Notes: generated by a model not told the origin, from the letters alone. A stretch of 64,000 nucleotides of DNA from Rhodococcus tukisamuensis NBRC 100609 (GCF_001894985.1 NZ_BCXG01000012.1:62001-126000), one strand, 5' to 3'. Numbered from the stretch's first letter, positions 1 through 9,399 are shown. Made by a program: numbers and translations.

Positions 1-694
1 GAGCGGGGACCAGGCAGGCGCCGTGCCGCCAGGCCAGCCACATCTCCTCGCAGGAGGCGTCGAAGGCGACGGACAGACCGGCCAGCACCCGGTCACCGGG
101 GCCGATCGGCTCCTGCTGCAGGAACATCCGGGCCTCGGCGTCGACGAACGCGGCGGCGCTGCGGTGGCTGACGGCGACGCCCTTGGGGGTGCCGGTGGAG
201 CCCGAGGTGAAGATGATCCAGGCGTCGTCGCCGAGGGTCGGCGGGCGCGGCGTGGCGGGGACCTCGCGGCTCGGCGCGGTGCCCGGCAGCGGCCGGCCCC
301 CGGTGAGGACCGCGGTCACCTGGGCCTCGCCGAACACCAGTTCGGCCCGCTCCTCGGGGTCGTCGGCGTCCACCGGCACGTAGGCCGCGCCGGCCGCGAG
401 CACGGACAGGATCGCAAGGTAGAGGTCGCGGGAGCCGGACGGCATCCGGATACCCACCCGGTCGCCGCCGCCGACCCCGGCCTCGCCGAGTCGCCGTGCG
501 CCCTCCCAGATCTCGTCGAGCAGTTCGGCGTAGCTCAGCGTGACGTGACCGTCGTCGATGGCGGGTGCGTCCGGGAACGTCTCGGCGGTCGCGGTGACGA
601 TATCGACGAGGGTGCGCGGTGCGGGCGCCGACGACGAACGCAGGAAGGTCGGAGGGATCAGCTCGGATCGGTCCGTCTGTGACTGGAGTTGCAA
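1..694 (-). CDS. Pls/PosA-type non-ribosomal peptide synthetase, N-terminal part (cut by window edge)
   Basis: Only the first 231 residues are in the window. They form the front of an AMP-binding adenylation domain: a motif reading YAELLDEI near residue 60, an AYVPVDADDPEER segment, and the phosphate-binding A3 loop IIFTSGSTGTPKG near residue 160, followed by VSHRSAAAFVDAEA. Such domains activate an amino or carboxylic acid as acyl-adenylate. The wording around A3 is what I recall from the actinobacterial Pls/PosA family, large proteins with a carrier domain and a left-handed beta-helix transferase tail, but that tail lies outside. The start is a TTG with AGAAGGA eight to nine bases upstream; no ATG fits the frame. 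PaaX-type gene lies upstream on the same strand. Adenylation domain is certain; the family name is inferred. Confidence 0.8.
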   Translation of the reverse strand, partial: MQLQSQTDRSELIPPTFLRSSSAPAPRTLVDIVTATAETFPDAPAIDDGHVTLSYAELLDEIWEGARRLGEAGVGGGDRVGIRMPSGSRDLYLAILSVLAAGAAYVPVDADDPEERAELVFGEAQVTAVLTGGRPLPGTAPSREVPATPRPPTLGDDAWIIFTSGSTGTPKGVAVSHRSAAAFVDAEARMFLQQEPIGPGDRVLAGLSVAFDASCEEMWLAWRHGACLVPA

Positions 695-897
695 ACCCGG
701 GGGTCCTTCTCTTAAGTCGGCTGGCTGTCGCTTCGTTATCCCATGGCAAGTTGTCGAGTTGGTGAACAGGTCTCAGCTGCGGGCGCGGAACGACTCGGCT
801 ACCGCGCCGCGGCATGTGTGCAGATTACGCCGGTGATTGCCCGGGTCGGCGGTGCCAGATCCGACGGCGGGGCCCGTCGTCCGGTGACCGAGAGCCG

Positions 898-1695
898 CTA
901 CTCGGCGGCGGTGGAAGCGCGCGGGGTCGAGGCGGTGGCCCCGGGATGGACGGCGGTGGCCCGCAGGGCGAGGAATTCGGCCTCGTAGGCGGCGCAGGCG
1001 GAGCGCAGCGCGGGACCCGACCAGGTCGACGGCAGCAGCTCGGGCGGCAGTGCCGGATCGCGCAGTAGGTGGCGGATGCTCGCCGCGGTGACGGTGAAGC
1101 GATCCACGCGCCGACTTGCCTCGCCGAACAGGGCGAGGAGTTCCTCGGCGGCCCTGGCCCAGCCGTCCAGGTCCCACAGGTCGCGGGCCAGGCCCTGCGG
1201 GTCCTCGTTCGGCCGACCGGTGAACCTGCGGATCTGACTGTCCAGGTGCGGCGGCCACTCCTGGCTGAGGTTCGCCGGACGCATCCACACGCCCTCGCGG
1301 ACCTCGCCGAGGCGCTGCAGGTCGAGGTCGGCTCGAAGGGCGGCGCGGTCTGCGGCGCTCCGGCCGGTGGTGGTGATCACGGCGATGTCCCAGTCGCCTT
1401 GCCACGGAAGAAGTTTCGGTGCAATCGCTTCGTCCTGGCGGCGCTGACGGTCCAGCAGTCGGCGGCTGAGTCGGTAGGTGTGGTCGGCGCGCTCGAGGTC
1501 GCCCGCGGCGACCATGCGGGTCAGTGCCACCCGCAGCGCGGACTCGGAGATGTCGAACATCTCGACCGCCCGGACGAGGTCGCGCACGGCAAGCGCCGGG
1601 GGGTGCAGGCTCAGCAGGACGCTGAGCACCACCGAGCGTGCGGTGAGCCGTCGAAGTGTGAGCTGTCCGCTGTCGCTCGCCCCCGCCTCGGTCAT
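898..1695 (-). CDS. PaaX-family transcriptional regulator
   Basis: A 265-residue protein of the size and layout of PaaX regulators. The N-terminal winged helix-turn-helix covers about residues 15-85 (LTARSVVLSVLLSLHP then SESALRVALTRMVAAGDLER). The central PaaX-like part contains WDIAVITTTGRSAADRAALR, followed by a C-terminal helical part with LPPELLPSTWSGPALRS. PaaX repressors classically sense aryl-CoA thioesters such as phenylacetyl-CoA, but no phenylacetate genes lie nearby, so the ligand is open. The ATG is preceded by GGGAGG seven bases upstream. It faces away from the CocE-type hydrolase gene and shares a 300-bp control region with it, so it may regulate that gene or itself. Confidence 0.85.
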   Translation of the reverse strand: MTEAGASDSGQLTLRRLTARSVVLSVLLSLHPPALAVRDLVRAVEMFDISESALRVALTRMVAAGDLERADHTYRLSRRLLDRQRRQDEAIAPKLLPWQGDWDIAVITTTGRSAADRAALRADLDLQRLGEVREGVWMRPANLSQEWPPHLDSQIRRFTGRPNEDPQGLARDLWDLDGWARAAEELLALFGEASRRVDRFTVTAASIRHLLRDPALPPELLPSTWSGPALRSACAAYEAEFLALRATAVHPGATASTPRASTAAE

Positions 1696-2000
1696 GGCGT
1701 TCCCTCCCGCTGCCGCCGCGGCAGGTTCTCGAATCGTCGCATTTGTCCAGGTCTCCGTCGGTTCGGGTGTTGCGCGGCGCCCGTATCCGGCAGAACAACG
1801 GTATACGGCCGCAATCTGAATTACGCATCTACAACAGCGAGGCGAGTGGCGATCTGTGAGCTTCGTTACACTGTAAAAGTTAACCGCTAATCCACGCCTA
1901 GTGTTTCGCGGTACTGTCCGTCCTCGCAGGTTGGCGCCCGAATCGTGGGTTGTTCCGGCTTCGGCGAGCGGGCTGTCCGTTCGTCGACAGGGGAGAGACG
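1696..2000. other. Divergent intergenic region between paaX-like and hydrolase genes
   Basis: About 305 bases with no gene I can support. It should hold the promoters of both divergent genes. The part from about 1860 to 1890 is the most AT-rich and contains a perfect 11-base palindrome, TTACA-C-TGTAA, at 1866-1876, a reasonable operator candidate for the PaaX-type regulator. The nearby TACACT at 1867-1872 could serve as a -10 element for the rightward gene, but no convincing -35 is visible. Confidence 0.4.
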
Positions 2001-4028
2001 TTGACCGTGAAGGTGGCAAAGGCCGCGTTGGTGACCGCAGTCGGGGTACTGCTGGCGCTGCCGCTCGCACCCCCGGCCGCGGCCGTCACCCCGGACGGAG
2101 GGAGCCTCGGCGCGCAATGGACCGAGACCACCGACGGCCCGCAGCAGTACCCCGGCGTGCACACCGAGTGGGATGTGCCGATCACCATGAGCGACGGGGT
2201 GGTGCTCAAGGCCAATGTGTACCGGCCGGCGGACGCGTCCGGACGGGCCGTGGACACGAAGACGCCGGTCGTCGTCAACATAACCCCGTACACGAAGCTG
2301 GTCTCGGCGGTCGCGAACGCGGCGCTCTCGGTCCCGCAGCTCGGCGAGCCGATCATGGACTTCGCCCGGAGCCTGAACCTGTCGGGTACCCCGGTCAGTG
2401 GTCTCGCCGACCTGATCAAGACGGCCTCCGGCGGCGGACTGCGGACGTTCAGCGTCGACCCCAAACTGATCCAGAGCGGCTACACCCAGGTGGTCGTCGA
2501 CGTTCGCGGGACCGGTTTCTCGCAGGGAACCTGGCAGGTCTTCCAGTCCCGGGAGCAGCAGGACACTCTCGAGACCATCGACTGGGCGTCGAAGCAGCAG
2601 TGGTCGGACGGCAAGGTCGGCATGAACGGGGTGTCCTACTCCGCGATCAACCAGGTGCAGGCAGCGAGCAAGCGTCCGGCCGCGCTGAAGGCCATCGTCC
2701 CGATCGAGCCCGGCGGCGACATCCTGCGTGACGTGGTCGCGCCGGGTGGCGGCATCGGCATCGGCTTCATGCCGGTGTGGCTGGCCGCGGTCAACGGGAC
2801 GAAGTGGCTTCCGGACGTGCAGTCGCTCCTCAACGGGACCTTCGACTGGAAATGGTTGGCGGACCGGCAGTCCGACCCGCTCACCTTCGTGCCGCTGCTG
2901 CTCAACGCCCTCACCGTGCCGAGTGTCGACGCCGTCACGCCGGATCTGAAAACGCTTCTCGCGGAAGGCAGCTCGTTGCGCCGCGACCTGGCCTCGAGTC
3001 CGGAGAACATCACCGCCCCGACGATGGTCTACGGCGGGTGGCACGACATCTTCGCCAACAGCGAGCCGAAGATCTACAACGCCATCCCGCTGCCACCCGG
3101 CCAGAAGCAGCTGATCATGGGCGACACCTACCACCTGAGCTTCGGCTCCGCGTTCGGTGAGCCAGGCAACCCGCCGCGGCTCGACGTGCTGCAGCGCGCC
3201 TGGTTCGACCGCTGGCTCAAGGGCATCGACAACGGGATCGACAGCTACGGCCCGGCCACCCTCTACCAGCAGGGCGGCGGCTGGACCAGCACCGACCAGT
3301 TCCCGCGGTCGGGCATGACGCATCAGCGGATGTACCTCGACGCGCGGTCGAGCGGCACCGCGAACGGCAGCGTCCACGACGGCAGCCTGGTGGCCACCAA
3401 GCCCGCCGACGGCGCGACACTGACGGTCGCGCCGGGCCTGGCGACGCTTTGCTCACGGGACTCCGCGCAGCAGACGATCGGCATCACGGCGGTACTCGAC
3501 GCCTGCGGCAAGGACTCGAGGTTCAGTCAGCAGAACGCGCTCAGCTTCACCAGCGAGCCGGTCACCGTCCGGACGGAGATCTCCGGCTCGGTGAACGTGC
3601 ACCTGAACACCGTGCTCGACGCCACCGACGGCTACTGGGCCGCCACCCTCAACGACGTTGCGCCGGACGGGACTTCGACGGTGCTCACCAGCGGACAGCT
3701 CACGTCGTCGCTGCGTGCGATCGACGACGCGAAGAGCGGGAAGGCGGCGAACGGAGACTTCACGGATCCGTTCTACCGGCTGACTCTGGACAGCCGGCAG
3801 CCCGTGGTTCCCGGGCAGCCGCTCGCATTGGACGTGGGTCTGACCGCCACCGATGCGGTGCTGGCCCCCGGCCACCGGCTCAGGGTCGACGTGTACGCCG
3901 CCAACTTCCCCAAGGGTTTGTTGCTTCGGCCGCTGCTCGACGAGAGCGGCCTGGAGTCGCAGCGTTTGGTGCTGGATCCGAACGCGCCCAGCTTCGTCAA
4001 CGTCCCGGTCGGCACGCCGATCCGCTGA
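2001..4028 (+). CDS. Secreted CocE/NonD-family hydrolase (X-Pro dipeptidyl-peptidase S15-like)
   Basis: An exported serine hydrolase of about 675 residues. A signal peptide is clear: a basic start, a hydrophobic stretch AALVTAVGVLLALPLA, and cleavage near PAAA-VTPDG. The alpha/beta-hydrolase domain carries VVVDVRGTGFSQG, the nucleophile loop GVSYSA (Ser near residue 212) and the acid-residue segment GGWHDIFA. The last third is the beta-jelly-roll typical of S15/CocE proteins (VNVHLNTVLDATDGYWAATL, then PGHRLRVDVYAANFPKG). Relatives act on peptides or esters; the substrate is not predictable. TTG at 2001 follows AGGGGAG by five bases. GTG at 2007, with a longer spacing, is an equal rival; an upstream ATG at 1950 would spoil the signal peptide. 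Confidence 0.85.
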   Translation: MTVKVAKAALVTAVGVLLALPLAPPAAAVTPDGGSLGAQWTETTDGPQQYPGVHTEWDVPITMSDGVVLKANVYRPADASGRAVDTKTPVVVNITPYTKLVSAVANAALSVPQLGEPIMDFARSLNLSGTPVSGLADLIKTASGGGLRTFSVDPKLIQSGYTQVVVDVRGTGFSQGTWQVFQSREQQDTLETIDWASKQQWSDGKVGMNGVSYSAINQVQAASKRPAALKAIVPIEPGGDILRDVVAPGGGIGIGFMPVWLAAVNGTKWLPDVQSLLNGTFDWKWLADRQSDPLTFVPLLLNALTVPSVDAVTPDLKTLLAEGSSLRRDLASSPENITAPTMVYGGWHDIFANSEPKIYNAIPLPPGQKQLIMGDTYHLSFGSAFGEPGNPPRLDVLQRAWFDRWLKGIDNGIDSYGPATLYQQGGGWTSTDQFPRSGMTHQRMYLDARSSGTANGSVHDGSLVATKPADGATLTVAPGLATLCSRDSAQQTIGITAVLDACGKDSRFSQQNALSFTSEPVTVRTEISGSVNVHLNTVLDATDGYWAATLNDVAPDGTSTVLTSGQLTSSLRAIDDAKSGKAANGDFTDPFYRLTLDSRQPVVPGQPLALDVGLTATDAVLAPGHRLRVDVYAANFPKGLLLRPLLDESGLESQRLVLDPNAPSFVNVPVGTPIR

Positions 4029-4112
4029 GGTCGATGAGTTTGCGCGCGCCGGCGGGTCTACCTCGGTGGAAGCTGTCGTAGGTAGGCGGTCGACAGGCTG
4101 GGAGGAGATCCG

Positions 4113-4388
4113 ATGTTGGACCAGGAGTTCACGGCGGTACTGCAGAAGAGCCCGAACAAGGGCGGTTGGACGTACGTGGTGTGGCCGCAGTCGGTGGAGT
4201 TCTTCGGTACCCGGGGCCTGGTGAAGGTCAGCGGCACCGTCGACGGTCACCCGTTCCGCAGTTCGTTCATGGCTATGGGCGACGGCACGCACAAGCTGCC
4301 GGTCAAGACGGAGGTCCGCCGGGCCATCGGCAAGGAGGCCGGGGCGACGGTGACGGTTCGGCTGACCGAGCGGATCGTGGAGGACTGA
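4113..4388 (+). CDS. DUF1905 domain protein
   Basis: A 91-residue protein that is essentially one DUF1905 domain: [20 protein letters not shown] at the front, then [20 protein letters not shown] and [15 protein letters not shown]. In larger relatives this small beta-barrel domain is joined to a YdeI/OmpD-associated segment; here it stands alone. Its function is unknown. The ATG has GGAGGA seven bases upstream. Its 3' end overlaps by about 140 bases the artificially extended tail of the convergent HNH gene, which supports that gene's tail being abnormal. Confidence 0.8.
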   Translation: MLDQEFTAVLQKSPNKGGWTYVVWPQSVEFFGTRGLVKVSGTVDGHPFRSSFMAMGDGTHKLPVKTEVRRAIGKEAGATVTVRLTERIVED

Positions 4389-6019
4389 GGTCGAGCGAGA
4401 AGGTTTGTCCCCGACGCGGGCTGGGTTCTGTCATCGGTTAGTGTCGAAACAGTGCAGACCGGTTGTGGCCGAGTGTGTCTCGACCACAACCGGTCCGGTT
4501 GTGGTGGGTGCAGGTCATCGCTTGGTGACGTACCGGGTCTGTGCCTGCGGGTCAGACTCCAGGGATCGCGCGCCGGTTGTGGGCCGGCCTCGGTCTTCGC
4601 AACGGGTCCACCCAGGCGGGTGGGGTGAACCTGGGGGTCCCCCCTGCACGAAGTGCTTGGGGGCGGGAACCCGTCCGATTCGATCTGCACGGACCAGTGG
4701 TTCCTGTGGATGATGGTGTGGTGCTTCTTGCAGAGCAGCACCAGGTTCGACAGGGCGGTCGGGCCGCCCTTGGACCAATGCCAAATATGGTGGGCGTCGG
4801 TCCAGGCGGCGGGGCGTCCGCAGCCGGGGAAGGCGCAGCCGCAGTCCCGCGCCACCAACGCTTTCCGCAGTTTCGGGGAGATGACGCGGGTGGTGCGGCC
4901 GACGTCGAGGGGGTTGCCGCCCCGGTCGACGAAGATCGGGGTGACCTGGGCGTCGCAGGAGATGCGGGCGGCGACGGCCGCGGAGATCGGTCCGGCCCAG
5001 GGCATGGTGGCGTGGCGGCGTCGGCGGTAGTGCCGCGGTGGCCTGACATCCGCGCAGCCGCCGCGGCGTTCGCCGCCAACTGGGCCGGTTGCGTTGTCGG
5101 AGTGGTAGTCCCAGTCGTTCCCGGACCAGGCCCCGGTCGCGGATGTCGGCGCCGTCGCGGCGACCGCGTCTCTCAAGGCGCCGACGTCGATGGTGACGGT
5201 GACGTGGGGCCGTTCCCCACCTTCCATCGGTCCGCGTGCGTTGTCGAGGTGTCCGCGGATGATGTGTTCGAGGGCGTCGGCGCGGCGCTTGGCGGCGGTG
5301 CGGGGGTCGCGGATCGGGTGCCCGTCGTCGTCGGTGCTCGGGTGCGGCTTGCACAAACCTGACAACGCGGTTTGGAGGGCTTCGCCGGTCTCGGCGTCGA
5401 AGCTGCCTGTCACGTGCACCCGCCCGCCGAGGGTGGCGCTGGCGAAGAACTCGTTGAGTTCCGGGTTCTCGCCGTCGGGTGGCACGGTCCCGTCGAGTTG
5501 CAGGAGCAACTCCAACGCGCGGGCTCGCCGTCGCAGGACGGTGACGTTCTCGAGGCGGGCGGTGATGAGGAGGTAGGCCTGGCAGTCGTCGGGTCGTGCG
5601 CTTTCGGGGTCGGGGCGCTCCCAGTCGGTCTCTATGGACGCGACCGGCTGGTCGACGGTGAGTCTTTCGAGTCTGGCGAGGAAGTTGACGATCACCTGCA
5701 CGTGCCCGAGTTCGATCCGGCCGGCGTCCAGTGCGGCGGCCATATGCGGGTGCAGGGGCAGTTCGCGGCCGAGCCGGACGATCCTGCCCGCGTGGCCGGC
5801 GGTCATGTGGGTGGCGTCGGCGAGCCAGGAGGCGGTGTCCGCGGCACCGAGGTGGTTCGCGAGGCACCGCTGGTCGGCCTCGTGGACCAACCGGACGCGG
5901 AGGGCTTCGAGTTCGAGGATCTTTTCCGACAGTTCCGGGACCGCCGACGCGAGCTCGGTTTCGTCGAGTCGCCATGCCTCGACCCCGGCGGGGTCGGTGA
6001 GCATGGCGTCGAGTTTCAT
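4247..6019 (-). CDS. DUF222 / HNH endonuclease-like protein, frameshifted C-terminus
   Basis: The protein has a DUF222 domain over most of its length and a complete HNH nuclease motif: [18 protein letters not shown], then [17 protein letters not shown] and KKHHTIIH. Such genes are abundant in Mycobacteriales and are often intron- or repeat-associated; their role is unknown. The reading frame after the HNH motif is suspicious. It runs on as a proline- and arginine-rich tail to 4247. The next frame instead gives [15 protein letters not shown], the usual ending of this family, and stops at 4552. A REP-like palindrome sits exactly at the switch point. The start is ATG 6019, with only a weak ribosome site. 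The nuclease core may still be functional. Confidence 0.75.
   Translation of the reverse strand: MKLDAMLTDPAGVEAWRLDETELASAVPELSEKILELEALRVRLVHEADQRCLANHLGAADTASWLADATHMTAGHAGRIVRLGRELPLHPHMAAALDAGRIELGHVQVIVNFLARLERLTVDQPVASIETDWERPDPESARPDDCQAYLLITARLENVTVLRRRARALELLLQLDGTVPPDGENPELNEFFASATLGGRVHVTGSFDAETGEALQTALSGLCKPHPSTDDDGHPIRDPRTAAKRRADALEHIIRGHLDNARGPMEGGERPHVTVTIDVGALRDAVAATAPTSATGAWSGNDWDYHSDNATGPVGGERRGGCADVRPPRHYRRRRHATMPWAGPISAAVAARISCDAQVTPIFVDRGGNPLDVGRTTRVISPKLRKALVARDCGCAFPGCGRPAAWTDAHHIWHWSKGGPTALSNLVLLCKKHHTIIHRNHWSVQIESDGFPPPSTSCRGDPQVHPTRLGGPVAKTEAGPQPARDPWSLTRRHRPGTSPSDDLHPPQPDRLWSRHTRPQPVCTVSTLTDDRTQPASGTNLLARPQSSTIRSVSRTVTVAPASLPMARRTSVLTGSLCVPSPIAMNELRNG
4633..4663. 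repeat. REP-like palindromic element inside the HNH gene
   Basis: A G/C-run palindrome: GGGGG-T-CCCCCC, then TGCAC-GA-AGTGC, then TTGGGGG. The arms GCAC/GTGC and CCCCC/GGGGG form a hairpin. It lies in the C-terminal coding part of the DUF222-HNH gene, where the family's normal ending is found in another frame. Its shape resembles the short dispersed palindromes of high-GC actinobacteria; I cannot check copy number. Confidence 0.6.
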
Positions 6020-6284
6020 ACATTGAATTCTACTCGCACGCACATTCGATAACAACGATGTTTCGCCTGGTGAAAGGCCTTCGGCCTGTGAGTGCTCTTT
6101 CTTGCTCTGGCAACCAAAAGTGCGCACGAGACGGGTGTGCACCTACGGCGCGACCCTCGTGGAAGTCTCTGTCGAGGATGTCCGGCCGTGCTTCCAGCGC
6201 CACTTCGGAGACCTCCGAGGCCGCCTGCGGCCATGGCGGACGCCCGGCGCTGGGCAGGGCCAGGGTCGGGGCGCCGGAGGTGCC

Positions 6285-6938
6285 TCAGCCCAACGCCTCC
6301 AGCGCCTCGTCGATCGGGGTGTCCCCGTTGTTGAACCCGATGAACCTGCCCGCGGTGCCCGGCCGCAACAACGCCGCGGCGGCCACCCGCGCGACGTCCT
6401 CGCGGGTCACGCTTCGCGCGTCGAGGTCCGGACCCGTCTCGATCCGGCCGGTAGCCGGGTCGAGGGTCAGAGCGCTGGGTCCGAGGATGGTCCAGGACAG
6501 GTCGGTGCCGCGCAGGTACTCGTCGGCGGCCGCCTTGGCCTCCGCGTAGGCGAAGAACGAGTTGTCCGACGGGACACCGTGATCCACCCGCGCACCGAGG
6601 TACGAGATCATGACGTACCGGTCGACGCCAGCCCGGGCGGCGGCGTCCATCGAGCGGATCGCGGCGTCCCGGTCGACGGCAAGGGTGCGGTCCGGGTTGC
6701 CACCGCCCGCCCCGGCCGACCACACGACCGCGTCATGGCCCCGGAGGACCTCGGCGATCGCCTCCGTGTCGAGGTGCTCCACGTCGGCAACGACGGCCCC
6801 TGCGCCGATGGCCTCGACATCGGCGACCTGCGCCGGATCTCGGATGGCCGCGGTCACCTGGTCGCCCCGGCCGGTGAGGATCCGTGCCAGGTGCAGGGCG
6901 ATCTTGCCGTGTCCGCCGATGATCACGATCCGTGCCAT
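6285..6938 (-). CDS. NAD(P)-binding atypical short-chain reductase (SDR_a5-like)
   Basis: A 217-residue Rossmann protein starting RIVIIGGHGKIALHLARIL, which has the GxxGxxA dinucleotide loop of atypical SDRs. Then follow ADVEHLDTEAIAEVLRGHD, VVWSAGAGGG, and a YAEAKAAADEYLR segment in which Tyr and Lys stand in the YxxxK relation. The C-terminus reads SVTREDVARVAAAALLRPG, as in NmrA-like or flavin-reductase-like epimerases. Substrate unknown; these proteins are often called sugar epimerases or NAD(P)H-binding proteins. ATG 6938 has AAGGAC six to seven bases upstream. It is alone on its strand, between the HNH gene and the transpeptidase gene. Confidence 0.85.
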   Translation of the reverse strand: MARIVIIGGHGKIALHLARILTGRGDQVTAAIRDPAQVADVEAIGAGAVVADVEHLDTEAIAEVLRGHDAVVWSAGAGGGNPDRTLAVDRDAAIRSMDAAARAGVDRYVMISYLGARVDHGVPSDNSFFAYAEAKAAADEYLRGTDLSWTILGPSALTLDPATGRIETGPDLDARSVTREDVARVAAAALLRPGTAGRFIGFNNGDTPIDEALEALG

Positions 6939-7059
6939 GCCGCGTCCTTGTCGTCGCTGCCGGCGGTCCGGCAGGTGTCCGGGGGTGGGCCTCCAGTGCA
7001 GCACAGTGGCGGCCGCCGCGCCCGGCTCGGCGAGGATCCGCGCCCCGGCCAGGCTCAGC

Positions 7060-8292
7060 TCAGCTCAGCGCGCTCCCCGCGACCCACTGGTCCCACGGCA
7101 CGCCCCAGTCGCCGTTCTGCCACACGTCGAGCGGCTCACCGCCGGTGTTGCGGATCTCCACTACGTCGCCGGGCTGGGAGAAGTTGTAGAACCACTGCGC
7201 GTTCGCCGGGTTGAGGTTCAGGCAGCCGTGTGAGGTGTTGGTGTTGCCCTGCGCCCAGACGCTGCTCTCCAGCTCGTGCAGGTAGATGCCGTCGTTGCTG
7301 ATCCGGGTGGCCCAGTTGATGGTTTCCTTGTAGCCGAGCCGCGAGTTGATCGGCAGGCCGTAGGTGGAGGAGTCCATGATCACCGGGTTGGCCTTGTCCA
7401 GCACGGTGTAGGTGCCGGGCTGCGTCCAGAAGTGGAGCGTGGTGTTGCCGATGGTCTCGGTGCCGCCCCGGCCCATCGAGGTCGGCATCTCGCGGACCAC
7501 CTGGCCGTTCTCGTACACCGTGACGATCTTGGTGTTGTCGTCCGCGATCGAGACGTGCGAGTCGCCGATCCGGAACGAGACCTTGTCGTCCTCCTGGCCG
7601 TAGAGGCCGTTGCCTAGCTGCGCACCGTAGATGTCTGCGTTCACCGTGACCTGGGTGCCCGGCGCGAAGTACTGCTGCGGCCGCCAGTGCACGTTCTGGT
7701 CGTCGAGCCAGTACCAGGAACCTTTTACCGGGGGAGTGGTGGTGACGGTCAGCGACTTCTCGGCCGTGACGCGGTCGCCGATCGGTTCGTCGAAGTGCAC
7801 CACCGTGACCATGCCGACGCCGTAGGTGCCGCCGTCGCGGATCTCGGCGCCGCCGGTGGTGCGCAGGTACGCCTTGGTCTGGTTGCCGGGGTCGAGTGTG
7901 GTGACGGTGCTGTTCTTCGAGGTGGGGACGCCGTTCGCGTCCGCGGCCGCCACGTCGAGGGTGTAGGTCTTGCCGTAGCCGAGCGGCTCGCTCGGCTTCC
8001 ACGACGTGCCGTCCGGTGTGGTGATGCCGGGAATGACCTTGCCGTCGGGATTGGTCAGCGTCACCGAGGTGAGAGTGCCCTGGGCGACGTCGACGCGGAC
8101 CGGGCTGAGCGGGCTGACCGGGTCGCCGTCATCGGCGGGGGTGATCGAGACGACGGCGGCGCTGACGGTGGCGGTCGGCGAGGCGTTGGCGTCGCCGTTG
8201 TCGTCGGCGGAGATGGTGCACCCGGCGGCGAGGGTCGTCGCCAGGGCGATGCACGCCGCGCCGATCGATCGCCGCAGTGACTGCGTGAGCAA
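7060..8292 (-). CDS. L,D-transpeptidase lipoprotein with Ig-like domains (LdtMt2-like)
   Basis: Cell-wall enzyme of about 410 residues that makes 3-3 cross-links between diaminopimelate residues of peptidoglycan stems. It carries a lipoprotein signal with lipobox LAAGC (Cys25). Two bacterial Ig-like domains follow (about residues 45-150 and 150-250), and then a YkuD catalytic domain with the HLHE-type segment YLHELESSVWA and the active-site motif SHGCLNLNP (Cys near residue 355). A tryptophan-rich C-terminal tail (VWQNGDWGVPWDQW) matches mycobacterial LdtB-type enzymes. The start is TTG with a perfect AGGAGG four bases upstream; no ATG precedes the signal sequence. Together with DacB at 20.5 kb it represents wall remodelling in this window. 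Confidence 0.93.
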   Translation of the reverse strand: MLTQSLRRSIGAACIALATTLAAGCTISADDNGDANASPTATVSAAVVSITPADDGDPVSPLSPVRVDVAQGTLTSVTLTNPDGKVIPGITTPDGTSWKPSEPLGYGKTYTLDVAAADANGVPTSKNSTVTTLDPGNQTKAYLRTTGGAEIRDGGTYGVGMVTVVHFDEPIGDRVTAEKSLTVTTTPPVKGSWYWLDDQNVHWRPQQYFAPGTQVTVNADIYGAQLGNGLYGQEDDKVSFRIGDSHVSIADDNTKIVTVYENGQVVREMPTSMGRGGTETIGNTTLHFWTQPGTYTVLDKANPVIMDSSTYGLPINSRLGYKETINWATRISNDGIYLHELESSVWAQGNTNTSHGCLNLNPANAQWFYNFSQPGDVVEIRNTGGEPLDVWQNGDWGVPWDQWVAGSALS

Positions 8293-8460
8293 GATTCCTC
8301 CTGAGCTGCTCGGGCGGTCAGGGCGGCCGCCCGGTGCGTACGGTGCCTGGCACCGATGCGTACAACGATATCGGCGCCCGTCCCCTCGCGCGTTTCCTGA
8401 GGCGAGGGTGAGAGTGGAGACACAGAAGCCGAACTGCCCCGAGGCTCCGCCCGAGAGTGG

Positions 8461-9081
8461 TCAGGCGGGGCCCGCCGCCGAGACGAGGGTGCCGACGCCG
8501 AGCGCCGCCAGGATCCCGGCGCTGGCGGACTCGAGTCGGGCCGACACCCGAGGCCGTCGCAGCAGGGTGACCAGCCGCGAGGCCGCAACCGCGAAGCCGC
8601 CCATCACCAGTAGCGCGACGACGGCCTCGACCGCGCCGAGGGTCATGGCCGCGCCGAAGGTCACGTGCCCGAGGAACTGGGGGACCACCGCCAGGTAGAA
8701 CAGGCCGACCTTCGGGTTCAGGGCGCAGGACAGCACTCCGGCGCCGAACGCCGAACCCGTGGACACGGCCACCGGCTCCGCCGGCCCGCCGCCCACGGCC
8801 CGACGGCGGAGCAGCGCCCGCACCCCGAGGTAGACCAGGTACAGCCCGCCCGCGATCTTCAGCGCCCGGTACGCGGTCGCGGACTGCTCGAGCAGCGCCG
8901 CGAGTCCGAGAGCGACCACGGCCGCCCACACCAGGGAGCCGACGGCGACGCCCGCCGCCGCGGCGAGGCCCGGGCGGGTGCCGCCGACGCTGTAACGCAG
9001 CACCAGGAACGAGTCCGGCCCGGGCATGATCGACAGGAGCAGGCAGACGCCCGCGAAGCTGAGCAGGGTGGCGGCGGTCAT
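8461..9081 (-). CDS. LysE/RhtB-family amino-acid exporter
   Basis: A 206-residue inner-membrane protein with about six hydrophobic helices. It carries the family signature near the start, IMPGPDSFLVL, and a second typical stretch, GVLSCALNPKVGLFYLAVVP. LysE/RhtB carriers export amino acids or related metabolites by proton exchange. The specificity cannot be read. ATG 9081 is in frame with no earlier sensible start. It lies 200 bases from the SAM-IV riboswitch, on the opposite strand, so it is not under that switch. Confidence 0.88.
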   Translation of the reverse strand: MTAATLLSFAGVCLLLSIMPGPDSFLVLRYSVGGTRPGLAAAAGVAVGSLVWAAVVALGLAALLEQSATAYRALKIAGGLYLVYLGVRALLRRRAVGGGPAEPVAVSTGSAFGAGVLSCALNPKVGLFYLAVVPQFLGHVTFGAAMTLGAVEAVVALLVMGGFAVAASRLVTLLRRPRVSARLESASAGILAALGVGTLVSAAGPA

Positions 9082-9244
9082 GGCGAGAAGGAAAGCGCAT
9101 CCGCAGACCCGTACTCAAACGGGTTTCTCCGCAGCGGGCGCCCTGGTTTCGGAGCGCCTACGAAAAACCTTGCTGTGCAGATGTTTTCGGTTCCGTCGAA
9201 GTTGGCCGCCGGCGGGTGGGGTGGGCGAGGTCACGAGGGTGGGG

Positions 9245-9274
9245 TTGACAGGACGGCGGACGGGCTGCAATTCT
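9245..9274 (+). promoter_or_regulatory. Promoter of the SAM-IV leader
   Basis: A perfect TTGACA at 9245-9250 stands 17-18 bases before an AATTCT-like -10 (9268-9274). The expected start of transcription falls at about 9281, exactly where the conserved riboswitch begins, and this fit is the main support. Confidence 0.55.
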
Positions 9275-9281
9275 CTGGTCA

Positions 9282-9399
9282 GGTCATGAGTGCCAGCAGA
9301 TAGCCCCGGCTTGCTGGCCGGCAACCCTCCGCCGCGGTGGGGTGCCCCGGGTGACGACCTGGCTGTAGTCCAATACCGGACACGGCAAGCGCGGACTCG
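9282..9399 (+). promoter_or_regulatory. SAM-IV riboswitch
   Basis: The leader matches the actinobacterial SAM-IV aptamer almost base for base as I remember it from M. tuberculosis: GGTCATGAGTGCCAGC, AGCCCCGGCTTGCTGG, CCGGCAACCCTCC, then CGCGGTGGGGTGCCCCGG and GTGACGACC, ending with ACGGCAAGCGCGGACTC. The P1 pairing GGTC(A)/GACC and the pseudoknot-forming 3' part CGGCAAGCGCGG are both present. S-adenosylmethionine binding should reduce expression of the gene 99 bases downstream, the cysteine-desulfurase-like enzyme. Only the expression platform is unclear. Confidence 0.92.

Noticed and set aside
93-815. Minus-strand frame overlapping the adenylation gene
   Set aside because: Arg/Pro-rich shadow; the frame one base over encodes the A3 loop FTSGSTGTPKG and has a good ribosome site.
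6020-6284. Spacer between the HNH and reductase genes, with a short AGGCC-TTC-GGCCT hairpin near 6077
   Set aside because: Too short and isolated to call a terminator or element; nothing else is visible there.
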